A stretch of DNA of 64,000 bases from Polaromonas sp. (GTDB lineage Bacteria; Pseudomonadota; Gammaproteobacteria; Burkholderiales; Burkholderiaceae_C): contig JAIPCZ010000002.1 of NCBI GenBank assembly GCA_021737975.1, forward strand, positions 62,001 to 126,000. The letters run 5' to 3'. The stretch's first letter is position 1, and each line of letters begins with the position of its first letter. The translations under genes were made by a program, and so were the position numbers. Below, one piece after another: positions 1 to 10,494 of this stretch. Under the pieces are notes generated by a model, which made no database searches, was not told the origin of the DNA, and was given only the letters and a program-made list of their open reading frames with translations.

Positions 1-1
1 G

Positions 2-526
2 CAGCTCACCAAGATCCGCAATGTGCCGGGCGTCCAGGCCGTGTTCATTTTTGGTCTGGGTCAGGGTCCGGCCATTGCCACCAAGGGCTACAAGCAGCTC
101 GGCATGACGCTGCCGCTGTACCACGCGCATGGTGTGGCGTCTGATGAGTTCATCAAGCTCGCCGGCCCTGCCGCTGAAGGTGTTCGCCTGCCGGCCGCCG
201 CGCTGCTGGTGGCCAACAAGCTGGCCGCCAATGACCCGCAAAAGCCTGTGGCCGAAGGCTACACCAAGGCTTACAGCGCCAAGTGGAAATCGGATGTGTC
301 GACTTTTGGCGGTCATGCCTATGACGGCCTGATGCTGGCGGTGGATGCGATCAAGCGCGCCGGCAGCACCGACAAGGCCAAGGTCCGCGACGCGATTGAG
401 GCCACCAAGGGTTTCGTCGGCACCGGCGGCCTGGTCAACATGTCGGCCACCGACCACATGGGCCTCGACCTGTCAGCCTTCAAGATGCTTGAAATCAAGA
501 ACGGTGACTGGACGCTGGCGCAATAA
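2..526 (+). CDS. Branched-chain amino-acid type ABC transporter substrate-binding protein (5' end outside window)
   Basis: Open frame runs from the window edge; periplasmic binding protein-like sequence (GGHAYDGLMLAVDAIKRAGSTD...GTGGLVNMSATDHMGL) typical of LivK-like C-termini. Confidence 0.8.
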   Translation, partial: QLTKIRNVPGVQAVFIFGLGQGPAIATKGYKQLGMTLPLYHAHGVASDEFIKLAGPAAEGVRLPAAALLVANKLAANDPQKPVAEGYTKAYSAKWKSDVSTFGGHAYDGLMLAVDAIKRAGSTDKAKVRDAIEATKGFVGTGGLVNMSATDHMGLDLSAFKMLEIKNGDWTLAQ

Positions 527-556
527 GAACCGCCTGCCAACCGCCACGGAAGCACC

Positions 557-1342
557 ATGTACGCCACACTTGATATCGAACGCACGGGCCAGGTCGCCAC
601 GGTCTGGATGAACCGCCCGGAGGTGTTCAACGCCTTCAACGAGCAGCTGATTGCCGACCTCAGCGATGCCTGCCACAAGCTCGACGCGGATGCCGGTGTG
701 CGCGTGGTGGTGCTGGGCGGGCGCGGCCGGCATTTTTCGGCTGGCGCGGACCTGAACTGGATGCGCCGCGCCGCGGAAGGCAGCGAAGCCGACAACCTGG
801 CAGACGCACGCCGCTTTGCCGGCATGCTGCGCCTGCTGTCGGGCCTGTCCAAGCCGACCATCGCGCGCATTCAGGGCGCGGCATTGGGCGGTGGCACCGG
901 GCTGGCCGCGGCCTGTGACATGGCGGTGGCCAGCAGCGACGCGGTGTTTTCCACCTCCGAGGTCAAGTTCGGCATCATCCCCGCGGTCATCAGCCCCTAT
1001 GTGCTGCGCGCCATCGGGCCGCGCCATGCGCTGCGCTATTTCCAGAGCGCCGAACGCATCAGCGCAGAGCGCGCGCTGGCCATTGGACTGGTCAACGAGG
1101 TCACGCCGGTGGACGCGCTCGACGCCGGTGTGGCGGCCCTGATCGAGCCCTTGCTGGCCGGTGCGCCCAGCGCCCAAAAGGCCGCCAAGGAACTGATCGA
1201 AGCCATCAAGGGCCGGCCGATTGACGAGCACACGCTCGAAGACACCGCCCGGCGCATCGCCCGCCAACGCGCGACCGCCGAGGGCCGCGATGGTGTCGCC
1301 GCCTTTCTGGACAAACGGCCGCCCGCCTGGCTGGCGAGCTAA
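557..1342 (+). CDS. Enoyl-CoA hydratase/isomerase family protein
   Basis: Crotonase signatures [11 protein letters not shown] and [21 protein letters not shown]. Confidence 0.9.
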   Translation: MYATLDIERTGQVATVWMNRPEVFNAFNEQLIADLSDACHKLDADAGVRVVVLGGRGRHFSAGADLNWMRRAAEGSEADNLADARRFAGMLRLLSGLSKPTIARIQGAALGGGTGLAAACDMAVASSDAVFSTSEVKFGIIPAVISPYVLRAIGPRHALRYFQSAERISAERALAIGLVNEVTPVDALDAGVAALIEPLLAGAPSAQKAAKELIEAIKGRPIDEHTLEDTARRIARQRATAEGRDGVAAFLDKRPPAWLAS

Positions 1343-1374
1343 GTTTATTTTTCAACCCACAGGAGTCACATCTT

Positions 1375-2388
1375 ATGTACACACAGTCGTTCAATGTGCA
1401 GGAGACACCCGGCCAGAAAAAGGCAACACCCCTTGCCTCGCTGGAAAACCCAGAGGCGCAAGCCCGCTTTGATGCCCGGATCGATGCCGACGGCAAGATC
1501 GAGCCGCAGGACTGGATGCCCGAGGCCTACCGCAAGACCCTGGTGCGCCAGATCAGCCAGCACGCCCACAGCGAAATCGTCGGCATGCTGCCCGAGGGCA
1601 ACTGGATCAGCCGCGCCCCCAGCCTGAAACGCAAGGCGATTCTGATTGCCAAGGTGCAGGACGAAGGCGGCCACGGCCTGTACCTGTACAGCGCCGCCGA
1701 GACGCTGGGCACCGGGCGCGACCAGATGCTGGCCGACCTGCATAGCGGCAAGGCCAAGTACAGCTCGATCTTCAACTACCCCACGCTGAATTGGGCCGAC
1801 GTTGGCACCATTGGCTGGCTGGTCGACGGTGCCGCCATCATGAACCAGATTCCACTGTGCCGCTGCAGTTACGGCCCCTACGCCCGTGCCATGATCCGCG
1901 TCTGCAAGGAGGAATCCTTCCACCAGCGCCAGGGTTATGAAGCGCTGCTGGTCATGATGCAGGGCACGGCCGAACAAAAAGCCATGGTGCAGGACTCGGT
2001 CAACCGCTTCTGGTGGAAATGCCTGGCCATGTTTGGCCCGCCTGACGCCAACAGCCCGCACAGCGAGCAGGCCATGCGCTGGGGCATCAAGCGCATCAGC
2101 AACGACGACCTGCGCCAGAAGTTCATCGACGCCACGGTGCCGCAAGCCAACGTGTTGGGCGTGACACTGCCTGACCCCAAGCTCAAGTGGAACGAGGAGC
2201 GCCAGCACTATGACCATGGCGAGATCGACTGGGACGAGTTCTGGGCCACGGTCAACGGCAACGGCCCGTGCAACCATGAGCGCCTGTCGACCCGTGTCAA
2301 AGCCCACAACGACGGCCAGTGGGTACGCGACGCCGCCCTGGCCCACGCCCGCAAACACCAACCAACCCAACACAAGGAAGCCGCATGA
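1375..2388 (+). CDS. paaA: 1,2-phenylacetyl-CoA epoxidase subunit PaaA
   Basis: PaaA-like sequence, first gene of a paaABCDE order. Confidence 0.95.
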   Translation: MYTQSFNVQETPGQKKATPLASLENPEAQARFDARIDADGKIEPQDWMPEAYRKTLVRQISQHAHSEIVGMLPEGNWISRAPSLKRKAILIAKVQDEGGHGLYLYSAAETLGTGRDQMLADLHSGKAKYSSIFNYPTLNWADVGTIGWLVDGAAIMNQIPLCRCSYGPYARAMIRVCKEESFHQRQGYEALLVMMQGTAEQKAMVQDSVNRFWWKCLAMFGPPDANSPHSEQAMRWGIKRISNDDLRQKFIDATVPQANVLGVTLPDPKLKWNEERQHYDHGEIDWDEFWATVNGNGPCNHERLSTRVKAHNDGQWVRDAALAHARKHQPTQHKEAA

Positions 2389-2687
2389 GCACCACCCCCC
2401 CCGCATTAAAAGACTGGCCCCTCTGGGAAGTATTTGTTCGCAGCAAACAAGGCCTGGAGCACAAACACTGTGGCAGCCTGCACGCCAGTGACGCGCAGCA
2501 CGCCCTGCAAATGGCGCGCGACGTGTACACCCGCCGCCAGGAAGGCGTGAGCATCTGGGTGGTGCCGTCCAAAAGCATTGCTGCAAGCAGCCCGGAAGAC
2601 AAGGATGCGCTGTTTGACCCGGCGGCCGACAAGATCTACCGCCACCCCACCTTTTATGACATTCCTGAAGAAGTGGGGCACATGTAA
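2385..2687 (+). CDS. paaB: 1,2-phenylacetyl-CoA epoxidase subunit PaaB
   Basis: [27 protein letters not shown] overlaps the paaA stop (ATGA); start trimmed from the supplied ORF. Confidence 0.95.
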   Translation: MSTTPPALKDWPLWEVFVRSKQGLEHKHCGSLHASDAQHALQMARDVYTRRQEGVSIWVVPSKSIAASSPEDKDALFDPAADKIYRHPTFYDIPEEVGHM

Positions 2688-3475
2688 TGGCCGCTTATTT
2701 TCAAGACTACCTGCTGCACCTGGCGGATAACGCGGTCATTCTGGGCCAGCGCAACGCCGAGTGGTGCGGCCACGGCCCGGTGCTCGAAGAAGACCTGGCG
2801 CTGGCCAACAACAGCCTCGACCTGATCGGCCAGGCGCGCCTGCTGTACCAGCATGTGGCCACGGTGCGCAAGGACGGCAAAAGCAGCGAAGACCTGCTGG
2901 CTTACTTCCGCGATGTGCCCGACTTCAAAAACTACACGATTTTGGAGCTGCCGCACAGCACCGCGCTGGCGCCCACCGCCAGTGGCGACCGGGATTACGC
3001 GGTGACGATTGGCCGCAATTTTCTCTACAGCGCCCTGATGGTGCTGGTGTGGGAAGCGCTCAAGGGTTCTGCCGATGCGCAATTGGCCGCCATTGCTTCC
3101 AAGTCGCTCAAGGAAACCCAGTACCACCTGCGCCATGCCCATGACTGGCTGCTGCGCCTGGGTGACGGCACCGACGAGTCCCACGCAAAAATGCAGGCGG
3201 CCATCAACCACCTGATGCCCTACACGCAGGAGTTTTTCACGCCAAGCGTGATGGAAACGGCCGTGGTCAAGAGCGGCCAGGGTGTTGACACCCGGCCCCT
3301 GCAAGCCAGCTGGAACGCGATCGTGGACGACGCGCTGGCAGCGGCCACCCTCACGCGGCCGGCACCCGGTGGTTTTGTCACCACGGGCAAAACCGGCGTG
3401 CATTCAGAGCACCTGGGTTTTGTGCTGGTTGAAATGCAAAGCCTGGCGCGCGCCCACCCCGAGGCCGTCTGGTAA
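2687..3475 (+). CDS. paaC: 1,2-phenylacetyl-CoA epoxidase subunit PaaC
   Basis: PaaC-like ferritin-type protein; TAATG coupling with paaB. Confidence 0.95.
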   Translation: MAAYFQDYLLHLADNAVILGQRNAEWCGHGPVLEEDLALANNSLDLIGQARLLYQHVATVRKDGKSSEDLLAYFRDVPDFKNYTILELPHSTALAPTASGDRDYAVTIGRNFLYSALMVLVWEALKGSADAQLAAIASKSLKETQYHLRHAHDWLLRLGDGTDESHAKMQAAINHLMPYTQEFFTPSVMETAVVKSGQGVDTRPLQASWNAIVDDALAAATLTRPAPGGFVTTGKTGVHSEHLGFVLVEMQSLARAHPEAVW

Positions 3476-3480
3476 TTGCC

Positions 3481-4077
3481 ATGCAAGCCCAAGCCACGCC
3501 GAGCCACGCGCAGTCTGCGGCATCGGCATTGCCCGACGGCCCGATTGCGCTGAAAGAACCAAACGACGCGTTTTACGCCATTTGGAGCCTGCTGGAGTCG
3601 GTCACCGACCCCGAGATTCCGGTGGTGAACCTGCGTGAGATGGGCATCCTGCGCACGGTGCGGCAGACCGCCACGGGTCTGGAGGTGGTGATCACCCCGA
3701 CCTACAGCGGCTGCCCGGCCATGAGCCAGATGCAGGATGACGTGGTGAATGCCTTGGCCAAAGCCGGTGTCGCGGCCCGGGTGCTGACGCTAATTGCCCC
3801 GGCCTGGTCCACCGACTGGATGACACCCGAGGCGCGCGAGAAATTGCGCGCCTACGGCATTGCCCCGCCGCACCCCAGCGGCTGCGGCACGCCGGTCGCC
3901 AACGTCATCCAGTTTGCCTCCAGAAAGACCGCGGGCGGCGCCGCGCCTTCCGTGGCCTGCCCGCAGTGTGGCTCACATAACACGACCGAGACCTCGCACT
4001 TTGGCTCGACCGCCTGCAAGGCGCTGTACCGCTGCCTGGACTGCCTCGAACCCTTTGACTACTTCAAACCCTATTAG
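3481..4077 (+). CDS. paaD: Phenylacetate degradation protein PaaD (MIP18/SufT-like)
   Basis: DPEIPVVNLREMGIL plus C-terminal CPQCGS...CLDC zinc-like motif; operon position. Confidence 0.95.
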   Translation: MQAQATPSHAQSAASALPDGPIALKEPNDAFYAIWSLLESVTDPEIPVVNLREMGILRTVRQTATGLEVVITPTYSGCPAMSQMQDDVVNALAKAGVAARVLTLIAPAWSTDWMTPEAREKLRAYGIAPPHPSGCGTPVANVIQFASRKTAGGAAPSVACPQCGSHNTTETSHFGSTACKALYRCLDCLEPFDYFKPY

Positions 4078-4083
4078 GCCAAC

Positions 4084-5190
4084 ATGTCTACATCCCCCCG
4101 TTTTCACGACCTGCGCGTCGCGCGTGTCAGCCCCGAGGCGGCTGGCTCGGTGGCCGTTGCCCTGAGTGTGCCCGATGCCCTGCTGGACAGCTTTGACTTC
4201 CAGCCCGGCCAGTACCTGACCCTGCGCAGCAAGATCGACGGCGCCGATGTTCGCCGCAGCTACTCGATCTGCTGCACCCACAGCCACCTGAAAAGAAGCC
4301 ACGAGCTGGTGGTGGGCATCCGCCCGATGGAGGGCGGCGTGTTCTCCAACTGGGCCGCGACCCAGCTCAAGGCCGGTGACACCTTGTCGGTGATGCCGCC
4401 CGACGGCCGTTTTGTCTCGAAGCGCCCGCGCGCGTTGCACCGCGTCGGTTTTGCCGCCGGCTCCGGCATCACGCCGATTCTGTCGATCATGGCCAGCACG
4501 CTGGAAGACCAGAGTGATGCCAAATTCACCCTGGTCTACGGCAACCGCAGCATGGCCAGCGTGATGTTCAACGAGGCCCTGCAGGACCTCAAAGACCGCT
4601 TTGCCGGGCGCCTGACCCTGATCCACATCCTGTCGCGCCAGGCGCAGGAGGCCGACCTGCTGCAAGGCCGCATCGACGGGGATAAAGTGCGGGCAATCAT
4701 CGCCGCCCTGCTGCCGGTGGGCAGCATGGACGAGGTGTTCATTTGTGGCCCCGAGGCCATGATCGAGGTCACCGAAAAGGCCCTGCTTGAAGCCGGTGTA
4801 CCTGCCAAACAGGTGCACACCGAGCGCTTCACCTCGCCCGCGCTGGAAACACTGACGCCCGAGGCGCGCCAGGCTGCTGTCGCCAACAGCATGAGGCTGC
4901 CCGCCGGCGGCCAGGTGGCCCTGACCGTGGTGTTGGATGGCAAGTCGCACGCCTTGCACATGAACCCGGACGAGCATGTGCTCGACGCCGCCATGGCCGC
5001 CGGGCTCGACCTGCCGTTCTCCTGCAAGGGTGGTGTCTGCGCCACCTGCCGCTGCAAGGTCATCACCGGCAGCGTGGCCATGGACAAGAATTTCGGCCTG
5101 GAAGCCTGGGAAACCGACAAGGGCTTTGTGCTGAGCTGCCAGTCGCGCCCGACCAGCGAAGCGGTCACGGTGAGTTTTGACGAGCGCTGA
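4084..5190 (+). CDS. paaE: 1,2-phenylacetyl-CoA epoxidase reductase PaaE
   Basis: Ferredoxin reductase fold with C-terminal 2Fe-2S motif CKGGVCATCRCKV. Confidence 0.95.
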   Translation: MSTSPRFHDLRVARVSPEAAGSVAVALSVPDALLDSFDFQPGQYLTLRSKIDGADVRRSYSICCTHSHLKRSHELVVGIRPMEGGVFSNWAATQLKAGDTLSVMPPDGRFVSKRPRALHRVGFAAGSGITPILSIMASTLEDQSDAKFTLVYGNRSMASVMFNEALQDLKDRFAGRLTLIHILSRQAQEADLLQGRIDGDKVRAIIAALLPVGSMDEVFICGPEAMIEVTEKALLEAGVPAKQVHTERFTSPALETLTPEARQAAVANSMRLPAGGQVALTVVLDGKSHALHMNPDEHVLDAAMAAGLDLPFSCKGGVCATCRCKVITGSVAMDKNFGLEAWETDKGFVLSCQSRPTSEAVTVSFDER

Positions 5191-5214
5191 CCCCCGAAAC
5201 CCTTTGGACTTGCC

Positions 5215-5829
5215 ATGCCCTGCTACGCGATTGAAGGGGTGATCCCCGTGATAGACCCCAGCGCCTACGTGCACCCCACGGCGGTGCTGATTGGTGATGT
5301 GCACATCGGGCCGAACTGCTTTGTGGGCCCCAACGCCAGCCTGCGCGGGGATTTTGGCCGCATCGTGCTGGAAGCGGGCGCCAATGTGCAGGACAACTGC
5401 GTCATGCACGGCTTTCCGCAACAGGACACCGTGGTGGAGGAAAACGGCCACATCGGTCATGGCGCGGTCTTGCACAGCTGTGTGGTGCGTCGCAATGCCC
5501 TGGTCGGCATGAATGCCGTGGTCATGGACGAGGCCGTGGTGGGCGAGGCGGCCGTGGTGGCCGCTTGTGCTTTTGTGCCCGCCGGCATGCGGGTGGCGCC
5601 CGCCACCCTGGTGGCCGGTGTGCCGGCCAAGCTGATTCGCGCCCTGCGGGACGACGAGATTGCCTGGAAACTGGCGGGCACACAAACCTACCAGGACCTG
5701 ACCCGGCGCTGTCTGGCCAGCCTGACGGAAGTGCAGCCACTGGCGGCCGCCGAGCCCGGTCGCCCCCGGGTGCGCGCGCCGGATGTCAAGTCCCTGATTG
5801 CGTCCAAGCGCGGTCAAGCCAATCCATGA
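5215..5829 (+). CDS. paaY: PaaY-type hexapeptide-repeat thioesterase
   Basis: Left-handed beta-helix repeats; [29 protein letters not shown]; follows paaE. Confidence 0.9.
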   Translation: MPCYAIEGVIPVIDPSAYVHPTAVLIGDVHIGPNCFVGPNASLRGDFGRIVLEAGANVQDNCVMHGFPQQDTVVEENGHIGHGAVLHSCVVRRNALVGMNAVVMDEAVVGEAAVVAACAFVPAGMRVAPATLVAGVPAKLIRALRDDEIAWKLAGTQTYQDLTRRCLASLTEVQPLAAAEPGRPRVRAPDVKSLIASKRGQANP

Positions 5830-6464
5830 AAATCTACAACTACTTCCGCAGCGGCACTTCCCACCGTCTGCGCATTGTGCTGAACCTCAAGGGGCTCGAC
5901 TGGGACTATGTGGCGGTGGATTTGCGCACCGAGGCGCACTTTGACGCCGCCTTCAAGGCGCTTAACCCGCAGGGTTTCGTGCCCGTGCTGATCGACGGTG
6001 ACCTGGTGCTGACGCAGTCGCCCGCCATCATCGAATGGCTCGAAGAGCGTTATCCGAATCCGCCGCTATTACCCGCTGACCTGAATGACCGCGCCCGCGT
6101 GCGCGCCCTGGCCGCCATCGTGGGCTGCGACATCCACCCGCTCAACAACCGCCGCGTCCTGGAATACCTGCGGCACACGCTGGGCCGCGACGAGGCCGCC
6201 GTGCTGGCCTGGTGCGCCACGTGGATCAAGGCGGGCTTTGACACGCTGGAGGCCATGCTGGCGGCTGACCCGAATCGTGGCAACTTCTGCTTTGGCGACC
6301 GGCCCGGCATCGCCGACGCCTACCTGGTTGCGCAAGTGGAGAGTGCGCGGCGCTTCCAGGTCGATTTGTCCGCTTACCCCACCATTTGGGCTGTCGACCG
6401 GTCCTGCGCGGCCCTGCCTGCCTTTGTGAAGGCCGCCCCGAGGCAACAACCCGACGCGTTTTGA
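5826..6464 (+). CDS. maiA: Maleylacetoacetate (or maleylpyruvate) isomerase, zeta-class GST
   Basis: [17 protein letters not shown] and [16 protein letters not shown] overlaps the paaY stop; start trimmed from the 5565 ORF. Confidence 0.85.
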   Translation: MKIYNYFRSGTSHRLRIVLNLKGLDWDYVAVDLRTEAHFDAAFKALNPQGFVPVLIDGDLVLTQSPAIIEWLEERYPNPPLLPADLNDRARVRALAAIVGCDIHPLNNRRVLEYLRHTLGRDEAAVLAWCATWIKAGFDTLEAMLAADPNRGNFCFGDRPGIADAYLVAQVESARRFQVDLSAYPTIWAVDRSCAALPAFVKAAPRQQPDAF

Positions 6465-6594
6465 CTTGCCCGCCCGGGATGTGCCTGCGGCCTTGGTTGG
6501 CAGGGTGATGCACTAAACTCAAGCCTATGGCGGTCGCCCGCATCAGGCGCGGGGGCAAGGCAATGACCTGGCCAGGGACGCAGCATGGGGGAAA

Positions 6595-7383
6595 ATGGAC
6601 AGCACTGAACACAAGGGGAACGGCGTGACACGAATCGCACTCGTCACCGGCGGCGCCAAGCGGATTGGCCGGGCCATTTGCCTGGAACTCGCAGCCCGGG
6701 GCTACGGGCTGGCCCTTCATTACCGGACGAGCCGGCAGGAAGCGGAGCAGACGCGCGCAGACTGCCTGAGCGCCGGCGCGGCTTTTGCCGAAATGGTGTG
6801 TGGCGACTTGTCCGATCCCCTGTTTCGCGGCGGGCTGATCAAGCAGGTGACGCTCCAGGTCGGGCACATCGACTTGCTGGTCAACAGCGCCTCGCTGTTT
6901 GAATATGATGACGTGGGCAACTTCGCGCCAGAGCGATTTGCAGCCCATTTGCAGAGCAATTACCTGGCGCCGGTGGAACTGACGCTGGCATTACACCGGC
7001 AGGCGCTGGAGGCAGCAGCGCAGGCGCATGTGGTCACGCTGCTCGACCAGAAGATATTCAACCTGAACACCGATTACATGAGCTACACGCTGGCAAAACT
7101 TGCCAGCCACGCGTCCATCCGTTATTTGGCGCAATGCTGCGCGCCCGCGCTGCGCGTGAACGCGATCGCACCGGGGGTCACGCTCGTCAGCGGCGACATG
7201 AGCCCCGCTGATTTCGACAAGGCCCACGAAATTGCGGCGCTTGGGCGCTCGAGCACACCCGAGGACATTGCCGCCAGCGTTTTGTTTCTGGACACCTCCT
7301 GCGCCATCACCGGGCAGACCCTGACCGTCGACGGCGGCCAGCACCTGGTTCCGCGCGGTCGCGATGTCGCGTTTGGCAAATAG
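6595..7383 (+). CDS. SDR oxidoreductase, pteridine reductase/FolM-like (a GTG start at 6625 is possible)
   Basis: TGGAKRIGRA nucleotide-binding motif, SDR-type C-terminus; 2 bp upstream of a FolB/FolX-like gene; AAGGGGAA before GTG 6625. Confidence 0.75.
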   Translation: MDSTEHKGNGVTRIALVTGGAKRIGRAICLELAARGYGLALHYRTSRQEAEQTRADCLSAGAAFAEMVCGDLSDPLFRGGLIKQVTLQVGHIDLLVNSASLFEYDDVGNFAPERFAAHLQSNYLAPVELTLALHRQALEAAAQAHVVTLLDQKIFNLNTDYMSYTLAKLASHASIRYLAQCCAPALRVNAIAPGVTLVSGDMSPADFDKAHEIAALGRSSTPEDIAASVLFLDTSCAITGQTLTVDGGQHLVPRGRDVAFGK

Positions 7384-7385
7384 CC

Positions 7386-7757
7386 ATGGAAAAATGGATC
7401 CGCCTGCTCGGCTTGCGTTTGCAGGTTTCCATTGGCATTCACGACTTCGAAAAGAAGAGGCCGCAGCCCTACAAAATGGACATCGGCTTGCTGCTTGACG
7501 ACGGCTACCGCACCTTGCATGACTCGATCGCCGAGACCGTGAACTATGACGAGCTCAGGTCGCGGGTGTCAGCGCACCTGAGTTCCCGCCATTTCAACTT
7601 GCAGGAAACCGTCATCCAGGAGGTGATCGACATCTGTTTCGAGATTGACCTGCGGATCCGTGCCGTCGATGTGAGCACGGCCAAAACGGCGGTCTACCCA
7701 GACTGCGACGCGGTGGGCTTGCACTACCGGGTCACCCGCGCGGACTGGCAGCTGTAA
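7386..7757 (+). CDS. Dihydroneopterin aldolase family protein (FolB/FolX-like)
   Basis: LRLQVSIGIHDFEKKRPQPYKMDIGL...VNYDELRSRV is FolB-family. Confidence 0.85.
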   Translation: MEKWIRLLGLRLQVSIGIHDFEKKRPQPYKMDIGLLLDDGYRTLHDSIAETVNYDELRSRVSAHLSSRHFNLQETVIQEVIDICFEIDLRIRAVDVSTAKTAVYPDCDAVGLHYRVTRADWQL

Positions 7758-7760
7758 GCC

Positions 7761-8792
7761 TTAAACCACCCGCCACGCCAGCTGCTCGCCCGCCCCCAGG
7801 GGTTTGAGTTCGGCTTCACCAAAGGGAAAACTTTCCGGCACGGTCCAGGTTTCGCGCCTCAGCGTGAGGGTGCCGGTATTGCGCGGCAGGCCGTAAAAGT
7901 CGGCGCCGTTGAGACTGGCAAAGGCCTCTAGTTGGTCGAGCGCGCCCAGGGTGTCAAAAGCCTGCGCGTAGAGTTCCATGGCGGCATGCGCGGTGTAACA
8001 ACCGGCGCAGCCGCTGGCATGTTCCTTCAGGTGCACCGGGTGCGGCGCGCTGTCGGTGCCGAGGAAAAATTTCGGCTTGCCGCTTGTGGCAGCCGCCAGC
8101 AAAGCCTGGCGGTGGCTTTCGCGCTTGAGCACCGGCAGGCAGTAGTAGTGCGGGCGGATGCCACCCGTGAAAATGGCGTTGCGGTTGTACAGCAGGTGGT
8201 GCGCGGTGACCGTGGCCGCGGTGAAGCGGTCAGATTCGGCCACATACTGCGCTGCCTCTCGTGTGGTGATGTGCTCGAACACAATTTTCAGCTCGGGAAA
8301 GTCGCGGCGAAGCGGGATCAGCTGGGTGTCGATAAAAACCGATTCCCGGTCGAACAGGTCAATTTCGGGTGAAGTGACCTCGCCATGCACCAGCAGCGGC
8401 ATGCCCAGGCGCTGCATGGCCTCAAGCGTGGGGTAGGTTTTTCGCAGGTCGGTCACGCCGGCATCGCTGTTGGTGGTGGCGCCGGCCGGGTAGAGCTTGG
8501 CGGCCACGATGCCGGCCTCCCGGGCGCGGGCAATTTCATCGGGCGGCAGGATGTCGGTGAGGTACAGCGTCATCAGCGGCTCGAAGGGCATGCCTGCCGG
8601 AACCGCCGCAAGGATGCGCGCCTTGTAGGACAGCGCCTGCGCGGTGGTGGTCACCGGCGGGCGCAGATTGGGCATGATCACCGCCCGGCCAAACTGGGCC
8701 GCCGTGTGAGGAACGACGGTGGCCAGTGCGGCGCCGTCACGCACATGCAGGTGCCAGTCGTCGGGGCGGGTCAGGGTCAGGGTGTTGGTCAT
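7761..8792 (-). CDS. pyrC: Dihydroorotase
   Basis: [36 protein letters not shown] motifs; start trimmed to [10 protein letters not shown]. Confidence 0.95.
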   Translation of the reverse strand: MTNTLTLTRPDDWHLHVRDGAALATVVPHTAAQFGRAVIMPNLRPPVTTTAQALSYKARILAAVPAGMPFEPLMTLYLTDILPPDEIARAREAGIVAAKLYPAGATTNSDAGVTDLRKTYPTLEAMQRLGMPLLVHGEVTSPEIDLFDRESVFIDTQLIPLRRDFPELKIVFEHITTREAAQYVAESDRFTAATVTAHHLLYNRNAIFTGGIRPHYYCLPVLKRESHRQALLAAATSGKPKFFLGTDSAPHPVHLKEHASGCAGCYTAHAAMELYAQAFDTLGALDQLEAFASLNGADFYGLPRNTGTLTLRRETWTVPESFPFGEAELKPLGAGEQLAWRVV

Positions 8793-8812
8793 GGCAGTTC
8801 GATCATGCATGA

Positions 8813-9787
8813 TTAAAGGGCGCCGTGGTTGGCGATCAGATAGTCCCACAGGGCTTGCGCGTTGTGCTTGTGTGTATTGTTGCCAGGGCGATCTGCAGGA
8901 TGACCGGGTTTCAGCGCGTCCCGGTGCGTCGGGCGCTCGCGGTAGGCGCGCACTTCCATGGTGATGCTGAGGTCCTTGAGCTCGGGCGGCGCGGCGCTCA
9001 CCAGTTTGTGCGCGCGCAAGTCCTTGCGCACCGCGCTAAAGGGCAGAAAGGCCACGCCGTGGCCCTCCAGCGCCATGGCCTTCAGGCCTTCGGCCATGTC
9101 GGTCTCGTAGACCCGGTCGAAGTGAATCGGGGCGCTGCTGCGTTTCAGGATCAACTCCACCATCTGGCCCAGATAGGCACCTTGCGCGTAGCCCAGGTAG
9201 GGCAGCGGGCGACCCGCCCTGCCAGGCAGCTCGAACAGGGGTTTGCCGCGCTCGTCCGGCTTGGCGTAGGGCGCCACCACCTCTTCGCCCAGGCTCACCA
9301 TTTCATAGCGGCCCGCGTCAAGCTGGTTGGCCTGGGAGGGGTGATGGTAGGCAATCAGCAGGTCACAACTGCCCTCCACCAGGCGCATGACCGCATCATG
9401 CACGTTGAGCGCAATCAGCCGGCTTTTGATGGGGCCGAAGGTCTCGCGCAGGCCAGACACCCAGGCCGGGAAAAACGTGAACGCCAGTGTGTGCGGCACG
9501 GCAAACTCGATCACGTCCTGCGCCGAGGTGGCGTGACCGCGCAACATGGCGCGCGTGGTCTGCAGCGCCTGCAGCACCTCCAGCGCCTGGTCGTGCAGTG
9601 TTTCTCCTGCCGGTGTGAGGCGTGTGGGGTAACTGCTGCGGTCCACCAGGTCGGAGCCGGCCCAGGCCTCCAGTGATTGAATGCGTCGGGAAAAAGCCGG
9701 TTGCGTGACATGGCGCAATTGCGCCGAGCGGCTGAAACTGCGGGTTTCAGCCAAACTCACAAAATCTTCAAGCCATTTGGTTTCCAT
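8813..9787 (-). CDS. LysR-family transcriptional regulator (HypT/YjiE-like)
   Basis: N-terminal [43 protein letters not shown]. Confidence 0.85.
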   Translation of the reverse strand: METKWLEDFVSLAETRSFSRSAQLRHVTQPAFSRRIQSLEAWAGSDLVDRSSYPTRLTPAGETLHDQALEVLQALQTTRAMLRGHATSAQDVIEFAVPHTLAFTFFPAWVSGLRETFGPIKSRLIALNVHDAVMRLVEGSCDLLIAYHHPSQANQLDAGRYEMVSLGEEVVAPYAKPDERGKPLFELPGRAGRPLPYLGYAQGAYLGQMVELILKRSSAPIHFDRVYETDMAEGLKAMALEGHGVAFLPFSAVRKDLRAHKLVSAAPPELKDLSITMEVRAYRERPTHRDALKPGHPADRPGNNTHKHNAQALWDYLIANHGAL

Positions 9788-9833
9788 GAGGAGAGATTGT
9801 GACCCAGACCCGGCCGATTCTGCTGCCCACAGC

Positions 9834-10439
9834 TCAATTTCCGGTCAACTGGAGGTAGGCTTTGCGGGTGGACGGCGCCACGGCGTTCAGCACCTGGGCG
9901 TAGGCGGTCTGGTGACCCGCCAGCAAGCGTGCCGAGGCGACCGTTCTGGAGCGGCAAAACCAGTGGCAGCTGTGCTGCATCAGCATCAGTTCGGCAGACA
10001 GCGTGAACGCCTTGCTTTTGGCGGGCTGCGCCTGGCTGTTTTGGGCGGCCTGGCCGATGCCATGGGCGTGCAGGCTGAGCAACTTGCGCAGGTCCAGCGT
10101 GCTGGCGGGGAAATACTGCGAGACAAAAGGCAGTGCCACAGGCAGGCGGCTAAGCCGGGTCTGCGGCTCGGGAAGCTTGGCAAACTCGAGCACAAAACGG
10201 TTGAACTGCTCAGTCAGGGTTTGTTCCGCCGTTTCCAGATGGCGCCACACCTGCGCCTGGCGCTGCTCCTCGGCCTCACCCAAGGCGCGCTGGTAGCCGC
10301 TGAGCACCTCCTGCATCAGTTTTTCAATCTGGAACTTGCCGAGGTATGCGCCCAGCATGGCAATGCGCTGCGCCTGTTCGCGCCGCCTGAGAACATGCAC
10401 GGCGATGGCCAGCAAGGTGAAAAGAACAAAAGTATCCAT
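9834..10439 (-). CDS. Hypothetical protein with N-terminal hydrophobic segment
   Basis: 201-aa ORF with a coherent protein-like composition, no family recognised. Confidence 0.6.
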   Translation of the reverse strand: MDTFVLFTLLAIAVHVLRRREQAQRIAMLGAYLGKFQIEKLMQEVLSGYQRALGEAEEQRQAQVWRHLETAEQTLTEQFNRFVLEFAKLPEPQTRLSRLPVALPFVSQYFPASTLDLRKLLSLHAHGIGQAAQNSQAQPAKSKAFTLSAELMLMQHSCHWFCRSRTVASARLLAGHQTAYAQVLNAVAPSTRKAYLQLTGN

Positions 10440-10494
10440 GGGGGAAGTGTCGGGAAATGAAAAGCGGCATGAGTGTAGTGGGCCACCTCAGCCA

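Noticed and set aside
3973-5817. 614-aa ORF on the minus strand across paaE/paaY
   Set aside because: Antisense to well-supported genes; His/Gly/Ala-rich composition typical of GC-rich mirror frames
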